Origin: Canna indica
Lineage: Eukaryota > Streptophyta > Magnoliopsida > Zingiberales > Cannaceae
Length of the DNA stretch: 64,000 bases
Direction: 5' to 3'
Assembly: GCA_034359265.1 (NCBI GenBank)
Contig: CP136890.1
Coordinates: 96,869,501 to 96,933,500 of the forward strand
Of the stretch, positions 57,025 through 64,000 are shown in pieces. Within the stretch, counting starts at the first letter, position 1. Each line of letters opens with the position of its first letter. Made by a program: the position numbers and the translations under genes. Under the pieces are notes generated by a model. That model was not told the origin of the DNA, did not search any database, and saw nothing but the letters and a program-made list of their open reading frames with translations.

Positions 57025-58597
57025 TTAGTTCTTAACGCAAGTAACAACAAGGCGAAGAGGGATCCTCTTAGGATTGGTCATTCCAGGAGCTTCTGCCATG
57101 TCCACATCCATTGGGCTCATGCCATCAGGCAATTCCCAGTTGAAGTGGTACACAAGGTTGGCCAGTGCAATCTCGTTGGTGGCCATGGCGAAGTTGATTG
57201 CAGGGCACATTCTTCGACCAGCCCCAAATGGCAGGTAGTGGAAGTCATTGCCTCTGAAGTCTACAGGGCTGTTCATAAACCTCTCAGGTTGGAACTTTTC
57301 CGGATCGTCCCAGACATTTGGATCCCTTGCTATGGCCCACGCATTGACGATGACTCTTGTCTTGGATGGGATTCGAAAGCCTTGCAGTAAAAAGCTGCAC
57401 ACGGCTTCTCGTGGAACCAGTATCGGAGCTGGAACGTGAAGACGGAGGACCTCCTTTATCACTGCTTTCAAGTAGTGCATTTGATTCAGGTCTTCTTCGG
57501 CAATCATTGGCTTGCTGTTGGTAATTTGCCTCACCTCTTCCTGCAGCTTCTTCATCACTTGCGGATTTCGCATCAGCTCTGCCATTGCCCACTCCAGCAA
57601 CACAAAGGATGTGTCTGTACCAGCTGCAATCAAGTCCTGTAAAGTGATGGATTTAATTAATAGAAGATAGTTCAATAATTACTGAAGAGACGGTGATCGA
57701 ACTTCATACTAAGGCGATAGCTTTGATTTCAATTTCGTCGAGTCCGACTTCTCCGGCTCCATCTTTCTTGAGCGATAGCAGAACGTCCACAAAGTCTTCG
57801 TTCCCGTCGAAGCCCTGCTTGGCTCGCTCGATGTGCTCTTCCAGTATGCCGGTAAGGAAATCGTCGAACTTCTGCCCCATGCTGTCGAGCTTGGCGTCCA
57901 TTCCGGTGACGGCGCCTAGCCAAGAAAGCGATGGAAACAGATCATCCACCTGGAACCCCCTCAACAGCTCCGACGACTGCGCAATCATTTCCCGATACCT
58001 CGCCGCCGTCCTCCCCTCCCTCGTCTCCTTCCCCGCGGCCGCGTGGCACACGACGCCGTTGGAGTACTCGTACAGGACCTCGCTCAGCGGCACCTCCCCG
58101 CTCCGCCGCCCGCTTGCGGCGCTGACGCGCTCTACCATCCTGCGCACCTCCTCCTCGCGCACCCCGCAGAAGGAGAGCACGCGCTTTGGGCCCAGGAGGT
58201 GCACGACGGCGAGCTTTTTTGCCTGGCGCCATTGTTCACCGTAGGGGGCGAAGGAGATGTTCCGGGCACCGAAGGCGAGCTTGGTGGCGGTCTTGGAGTA
58301 GGGGCGGGTGGAGATGGCGAGATCGTGGGTCTTGAACAATTCCTGGGCGGCGTTGGCGGAGGAGACGACGAGCGCCGGGACTCGGCCCATGCGGATGAGC
58401 ATGACGGGGCCATACTTGCGGGAGAGGTCGAGCAGGGAGCGGTGAGGAAGCGAGCTCAGCTGGTGAAGGTTGCCGATGAGGGGAAGGCCGGGAGGCGAGG
58501 GCGGGAGATTAATTGGGCATCCCTTCCTGTGCAACAGGAGCTTGTAGATCACCGTCAGTAGCAGGAGAAGGCAAGGAAGGAGGAAGAGGAAGGACAT
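57025..58597 (-). CDS. Cytochrome P450, CYP71 clan (CYP71-like)
   Basis: Two exons, 58597-57710 and 57636-57025, joined in phase 0 across a 73-bp intron (TTA|GTATGA … TTTACAG|GAC), give 499 aa, the usual length. An N-terminal membrane anchor (residues 1-22) and proline hinge PPSPPGLPLIGNL (32-44) place it on the ER membrane facing the cytosol. The I-helix AAGTDTS is at 300-306, KEVLRLH with E358 and R361, PERF at 413-416, and the haem loop FGAGRRMCPA at 433-442 with Cys440. The intron position just before the I-helix is the conserved CYP71-type site. It is an NADPH-P450-reductase-dependent monooxygenase of specialised metabolism; the substrate cannot be read from sequence. The residue two after the haem Cys is Ala where Gly is usual, a change tolerated in some members. 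Mobile elements lie close on both sides. Confidence 0.95.
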
Positions 58598-58732
58598 TTC
58601 TGGATAGGATTAATTCCAAGGTTACAACACTACACTTGAGTGATCTCGGTTTCTGGATCGCGGATAAGATATTTGTCAACGGAGAGAGAAATGATAAGTT
58701 AGAGTTGTGGATGAGGACGATACGCGTACGGT

Positions 58733-59908
58733 GAATTTTTTTTCTGGATCTGGATCCAAAATTCATGTTAATTTTTTTTCAAACTACAAAAAAAAAAGTA
58801 AATAGCTTTGATACTCAGATTGTCCTCCCATTCTCTTGACGGCTTAATTGGAAATCATTTTCAAATCTTTGAGCCTATTTTAAATTTGTTCAAAAAATTT
58901 ATCTTAAATTCATAAAAAAAATTATTAAAAAATTATTATTTATAAATAAATGTGATTCATAACGTATATCGGTAAAATTATTTTTTCAGAATTATTTTTT
59001 TTTACCATTTTAATTAGTTGGTCTTAATCTGACTCAAAAAATTCATCCTAAATTTATAATAAAATCATAAAAAATTTATTATTCATAGATAAATGAGATT
59101 CGTAATTTGGACCAACAAAATAATTTTTTTTAAATTAAAAATTATTATTATTATTACTATTTTTAACTAGTTGGCCCATTTTAAATTGGTTTGAAAAATC
59201 TATCCTAAATTCACATGATCTACTCGTAAAATGCAAGCTAACAAACATCAATACCTACGCAGAGCATGTGAACTTAGGATGAATTTTCCGAATCAATTTA
59301 AAATTGGCTCAACCAGTTGAAAATGGTAAAAAAAATTGATTTTCAACTCAAAAAAAATTATTTTACTGAACCAATTTATGGATCTCATTTACTTATGAAT
59401 AATAGGTTTTTTGTGATTTTGTTGTGAATTTTGGATGAATTTTTTGAACCAATTTAAAATAAGCCCAACCAGTTGAAAATGATAAAAAAAAATAATTTTC
59501 AACTCCAAAAAACTTATTTTGCTTATACAAGTTATGAATCACATTTATTTATGAATAATAATTTTTTTTAATGATTTTATTGTGAATTTAGAATGAATTT
59601 TTCGAACCAATTTAAAATGGGCCCAATCTGTTGAAAATGGTAAAAAAAAATAATTTTTAATTCTAAAAAACTTATTTTACTGATACAAGTTATGAATCAC
59701 ATTTATCTATGAATAATAAATTTTTTATGATTTTATTATGAATTTAAGATGAATTATCCGAAGCTATTTAAAATAGGTCCAATCAGTTAAAAATGAGATC
59801 CAGTAACCCCGTTAAGGGAATGGGAGGGTAATCTAGGTATTAAGCTACTTGCTTTTTGATTTTAGGAAAAAATTAACATGAGTTCTAAATTTTAAAATAA
59901 AAATTCTT
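58733..59908. mobile_element. Foldback/long-TIR element with ~185-bp tandem units, upstream of the P450
   Basis: The left part (GAATTTTTTTTCTGG… AATTCATGTTAATTTTTT … TAGCTTTGATACTCAG … CCTCCCATTCTCTTGACGG) is mirrored on the right (rc: GAATTTTTATTTT… CTCATGTTAATTTTTT … TAGCTTAATACCTAG … CCTCCCATTCCCTTAACGG). Inside, units of about 185 bp (GATGAATTTT…AACCAATTTAAAAT…CAACCAGTTGAAAATG) occur three times on the right (59265-59790) and about twice inverted on the left (58840-59215). The outer edge is about 135 bp from the P450 ATG, so the P450 promoter must lie in or next to it. Confidence 0.75.
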
Positions 59909-60499
59909 CTTATTTTTTTATAGGAAATGGTTGTTCAAACTTTAGGCTTAGTATGCCCTTGCCAGCATGAGAGCTTATAATCATATAAGTATATAGATTA
60001 TAATCATATAAGTTGGCAAATATTGCAGCTAATTAATAACACTACAAGACATTATTTGCAATGCAATACTAGTTGTTGATGTCCATTTGCAAATCAATAA
60101 AATGAAAATGAGTTGGTGAATATTTGCACATCAATAAAATGAAAAGGAGTTGTGAATATTGGCACCAACAATTGGTGCTGGTTTGAATGTTGATTTTTCT
60201 TCATATGCAAACTAAAACATTGATTTGTATATCTTTTTAATTTTTTCCAAATCATCACTCACACTAATTTTATATTTTTTTTCAACCCGGAGTCCATGCC
60301 ACTTGTTGATCGAGTTGTGGATGAGGACGATACGATATAAGTTAGAGAAGAAGAAAAATAACAACAATATATAAGAATACGAAGATTATATGCAACTTTT
60401 TATTTTAACATAACAATGCTTGAATTAAGATATTTTTAAAATTTATCTTTGAAACAAATTCGTGCCACGTCAGTAGGTTCCCTACTATGCTAAAGTTAA

Positions 60500-61306
60500 G
60501 GGAGGAGCCCATAATCTTATAAATTTTTAATTTTTTAAATTTTGATCATATAAATTTCATTTTGATATTTTCGATATTATAAATTTACTCTGTATCATAG
60601 ATTTGATCATATCCACGATGGTTCATTAACTCTCCGTCAATATAGACTAACGCCGTTTATACACATTAACATATTTGATCATTTAAGTTTCATTCAGTCC
60701 TATATTTTTATCATTTAGCACCGATTTGGTCCTATCCGCGATGGTTCATTAACTCTCCGTCCACGAAAAAATAAACGATGTTATGTCCATGTTGACGAAG
60801 TTAATAGACCGTCGTGGATATGACCAAATCTATATTATGGACCGACATATAAACAAGTTGGTATGTTAATTTCGTAACATAGATTTGCTCTATAACATAT
60901 ATAAATTTGCTTCATAATATAGATTTGATCATATTCATAACGGTTTGTTAACTCTGTCAATATGAACATAATGTCGTTTAGACCATCACATATATAATTA
61001 AATTTGTGCTATTATGCAAATATATTGGACAAAATTTGTGCTACAAGGCAAATATATATAACCAAATATGTGCTACGGGACAAACATATAGGACTGAAAA
61101 TTTTAAAATAAAATTTATAGGACCAAATCTGTCAACATGTATGAACGACGTTAGTCCACATTGATGGAGAGTTAACGGACCATAACGGATAGTACCAAAT
61201 CTATGCTACGGAGCAAACTTATAAGACCGAAAATACCAAAATAAAATTTATAGGACCAAAGTTCAAAAAATTAAAAACTTATAGGACCAAATCTGCATTT
61301 CTCCCC
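60500..61306. mobile_element. Mutator-like nonautonomous element (807 bp) with 9-bp TSD
   Basis: The perfect 9-bp duplication TAAAGTTAA flanks it (60491-60499 and 61307-61315). Terminal inverted repeats exceed 200 bp: the left arm has TATAAATTTTTAATTTTTTA, TATTTTCG, ATAGATTTG and GTTCATTAACTCTCCGTCAA; the right arm, reversed, gives TATAAGTTTTTAATTTTTTG, TATTTTCGG, ATAGATTTG and GTCCGTTAACTCTCCATCAA. Long TIRs with 9-bp TSD are the Mutator signature. Noncoding. Confidence 0.88.
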
Positions 61307-61399
61307 TAAAGTTAATATAATATACTCTCACCTATAGGTTTTTTTATTTTTTGCACAATCAGCACTTGTGTTGAGCTGAGCATCGATATTGTAGTTTTA

Positions 61400-62624
61400 G
61401 GGGGCGTTTGATTGCCTGCAAGTGCAAATACTGCAAAATCTATTTGCAAGCAAAAGCAAAATGCACACAAATACAGCATATCATTTGGTTGCCCGCAATT
61501 AAAGTTGCAATTTCTATTTGCAAGCGTTTGGTTGGCCACGAATGAAAGTTGCAATTACACTTGCAACTTGAATCTCCGTATCTAGGTCTAGTATTTTTGG
61601 CACGATCTGATATAGGGGTGATAGTTTTCGGCCCAGCCCGATAGCCCGACCCGACCCGACCCAGCACGAAAAAATTAGGTTCTGGCTGTTACCGAGGCAA
61701 CCCGATAAGGCCGATCCTTTATCGTCTCGATTCGGTCCGGCCCGATAGCCCAATAAACACTTCGGATCGATATTAGCAGGTTTAAAATTCATTAATTATC
61801 AAGTTTAAATCTGATTTTAAATATTTTTTAGTGGTATCGAGCGAAATGGGTTGGGCCGTGCCAACCCATTATTTATGGTGTCGGACCGAATATACTTTTT
61901 TTTGGGCTAGGCCGGACACGAATATTTTTCTGGCCGGGATGGGTTGGGCACGAATTTTTTGAGTCGGGCTTTGCACAAATTTTTTTGAGTCGGGTCGGGC
62001 ACAATTTTTTCGGGCTAGGCCGGGCACGAATTTTTTCGAGTTGGGTGGGGCACATTTTTTTTCGGGTCGGGTCGAGTCGTGCACAAATTTTTTCGGGTCG
62101 GGCCGGACAAGATTTTTTTTGGGCAACGCCGGGCACGAAATTTTTTTGGGCTAGGTTGGGTCAGGCACGAATTTTTTCGGGCTGGGTCTAGCACGAATTT
62201 TTTCAGGTCGATCCAAAAGCTCAAGCCCGACACGATTTGACAAACCTAGTGTGATAAGTTAATAATTTTTAAAATTTTATATAATACTAAAAATATATTT
62301 TAAAAAAAGATCTATAAAACAACATCAGATCTAAAATCTGACATTATCTCGCATTCAACGCGCGAAAACCTACCATTTTGATATTTATCTCATCTTCATC
62401 CGACGACTCTAAGTCATCAAAATTAATTATTTTTTAATATTTAAATTATTATATTTACAGTCTGTAATCTTGTATTGCAGATTTTTTGAGCTGTAATTTT
62501 AGCCCGCAAATGAGATTAGAAGTACAAATTATAATTAATAAATACTGTAAAATAATTTTAAAGTTAATTAAATAAATTTATTATCTAAATATAGTAGTTG
62601 CATCTAGGGGCAATCAAACCCTCC
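61400..62624. mobile_element. Harbinger-type nonautonomous element with TTA TSD
   Basis: Terminal repeats GGGGGCGTTTGATTGCC and (rc) GGAGGGTTTGATTGCC. TTA lies directly outside both ends (61397-61399 and 62625-62627), the target duplication of PIF/Harbinger and Tourist-like MITEs. A second element (61613-62248) is nested within. Noncoding. Confidence 0.7.
61613..62248. mobile_element. TAGGGGTG-ended hAT-like element with GGGCACGAATTTTTT tandem units
   Basis: The left end TAGGGGTGATAG faces a right end reading TAGGTTTGTCA in reverse complement. Outside bases ATCTGATA and GTGTGATA match at 6 of 8 positions. The interior at about 61900-62215 is a degenerate tandem array of about 30-bp units with GGTCGGGCACGAATTTTTTC. 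These produce repetitive R-P-D-P-K-K-type frames that are not genes. The same start motif occurs in the element at 8559. Confidence 0.6.
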
Positions 62625-62627
62625 TTA

Positions 62628-63379
62628 TTGCACGTGTTTTTTCACTTCATGGGCAGCTATTTTCAAATTTTGATGTCAGAGAATGAATTTTCGGAGCGAG
62701 TTAAGTATGGTTAATGAGGAATTTATTTACTCGTGATCAGTATTAATTATTTGATGGGATATTGAGCACAAGACTTCGGTATTATATATATATTGGTGCA
62801 ACCTATTCAATGCCTAATGTGTCATATTGTTGTTACTAGTTAGGCCCCAAAGAGAGAATCAAAATAATAGAAAATTAATGGATCCACAAGGAAACAAGTA
62901 GGGGCATGGTTTGCCTTTCTTTCTTTGACTATGAGTGGCTAATTGATTGGATTTGAAATTTCATTCTTGCAACTTTATTTGCTACTAATAAAAGGTTTTT
63001 CTTTATTTTCTTTTTATATTTCTTTTTTAGTGATGATAATAATAAATGGGAATACCATATTGCCACATAGCTGTCTAGTATTCTACGTGATAAATTGCTA
63101 ACAAGGATCATTTGAATTTAATTCATGCACTTCTATTGAATAATTTATTTGTTTCATAAAATAAAATGATAGGATAATAGATTAATTATTTATTTATTAA
63201 TTTAATGCGTGAATTAAAAATATATATAATTAATATATTATTTGATAAACATCAAATTTGAAAAATCATATCCAATATTACATCTTATTTACTATCTTAT
63301 GATATTTTATTATTAGAAATAAATGAGGACTTACAGATCACTTTTCATCAAATTTAGCAAGTTAAAATAATAAAAATCA
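62628..63379. other. Intergenic spacer, no gene seen
   Basis: AT-rich with short (TA)n near 62785 and 63220. No domain-bearing frame on either strand. Confidence 0.5.
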
Positions 63380-63895
63380 GGATAAATAACAAAAATATCC
63401 CTCCAGCTACGACTCATTTATAATTGTCTTAATGAAATTTGAAATTAGACAAAAAAAAAATTAAATTTTATAAAATTAACAAAAACATTTTCTTTGTTAA
63501 TTCAATATTATTTATTTAATAAATTATTTTTTTAAAATGACACATCACAATTTTTTATTAGTCCAAATATTAAAAGACAAATTAAAAATTAAAAATTATG
63601 AAATATTAATTGCAAATTTATTTCTTAATTAATTTTCCTAGCAATTAATATTTCATAATTCCTAATTTATTAATTTATTAATTAACTTTTTTATTTATCT
63701 TTTAATACTTGGATCAATGAAAAATTGTAACGTGACATTTTAAAAAGTTTCAGTTAAATTAATAACATTGAGCTAACAAAATATGTGTTTTTATTAGTTT
63801 CACGAAGTTTAATTATTATTTTTTTGTCTAATTTTAAAATTTATGAAGGTAATTACATATGAGTTATAATTTAGCGAAAGTTTTTGCTATTTACG
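63380..63895. mobile_element. Foldback element with ~240-bp inverted repeats
   Basis: GATAAATAACAAAAATATCC at the left is matched by (rc) CGTAAATAGCAAAAACTTTC. Homology runs inward through ATTAGACAAAAAAA, AAAACA…TTTGTTA, ACA…ACAATTTTT, TATTAAAAGA and TATGAAATATTAATTGC to a short spacer at about 63618-63640. Nearly the whole element is stem. No TSD was recognised. Confidence 0.7.
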
Positions 63896-64000
63896 GATGG
63901 AAATCACTTCGGATAGAGGAGGATTTATTGGACAAAGAAAAAACATGTAATTGGAATTAGAATCTTTTCTTTATTTTCCCTTACGTAATTTCAAATTATA

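Noticed and set aside
57145..58561. Plus-strand frames over the P450
   Set aside because: Antisense shadows of GC-rich exons.
61869..62233. Overlapping frames with R-P-D-P-K-K-F-V repeats
   Set aside because: They arise from the 30-bp tandem array in a transposon; both strands give similar repetitive frames.
1..64000. CRISPR arrays, bacterial operons, rRNA or organellar inserts
   Set aside because: None seen. The tandem arrays have no spacer-repeat organisation and the genes have spliceosomal introns.

Overview
This is nuclear DNA of a flowering plant, most likely a monocot outside the grasses. The evidence is a B-class AP3/DEF MADS-box gene with a monocot-type MADS domain and a retained paleoAP3-type tail, GC-rich coding sequence in the SHI-related and P450 genes set in very AT-rich intergenic DNA, and plant-type L1, CACTA, Harbinger and hAT/Mutator-like transposons. 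I cannot name the species. All coordinates were counted by eye.

Four host genes look intact. (1) A two-exon SHI-related sequence (SRS) transcription factor on + (18614-19894, 331 aa). (2) A seven-exon AP3/DEF MADS-box gene on - (50680-49360, 225 aa), whose exon lengths 188-67-62-100-42-45-174 fit the AP3 pattern. (3) A small, probably mitochondrial, Oxidored-like (OXLD1-type) protein on + (51712-52080), divergent from AP3. (4) A two-exon CYP71-clan cytochrome P450 on - (58597-57025, 499 aa). SRS and AP3 both act in floral organ development, but nothing in the sequence links the four genes into one pathway.

Most of the rest is mobile DNA. 1-1.45 kb: decayed PIF/Harbinger transposase and a zf-GRF fragment. 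1.45-10.6 kb: AT-rich spacer with several inverted-repeat elements, including a 339-bp CACTA-type MITE (TSD GGT) nested in a larger TAGGGGTG-ended element. 10.64-16.57 kb: a decayed L1-type LINE (gag-like ORF1; EN-RT-zf-RVT-RNase H ORF2). 16.6-25 kb: the SRS gene and its flanks. 25.04-45.79 kb: a nest in which a second, 5'-truncated L1 is split by a ~1.72-kb SIRE/Maximus-like LTR (5-bp repeat TAAAG). That LTR is itself split by CACTA element 1 (26841-33961, TSD TGA). Further along, the LINE is split again by CACTA element 2 in the opposite orientation (37983-45013, TSD TTA). 46.9-49 kb: MITEs, a TRIM-like retroelement inside a foldback element, and a hAT-like element. 52.2-56.9 kb: a long-inverted-repeat element and CACTA element 3, an internally deleted derivative (53542-56879, TSD TTC). 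58.7-63.9 kb: three long-inverted-repeat elements and a Harbinger-like element with a nested element, beginning about 135 bp upstream of the P450 start codon.

The most interesting system is the three-member CACTA family. All share CACTACTAGAAA ends, dense subterminal arrays of AGCAACGGC/GCCGTTGCT, a ~190-bp near-perfect palindrome just upstream of the transposase, a GC-rich leader with a conserved TATA box and splice donor, and 26-bp tandem repeats in four near-complete to degenerate arrays. Element 1 keeps open transposase (TNPD-like, 1153 aa) and TNPA-like (402 aa, five exons) genes and may be autonomous. Element 2 is decayed, and element 3 is a deletion derivative with a chimeric ORF.
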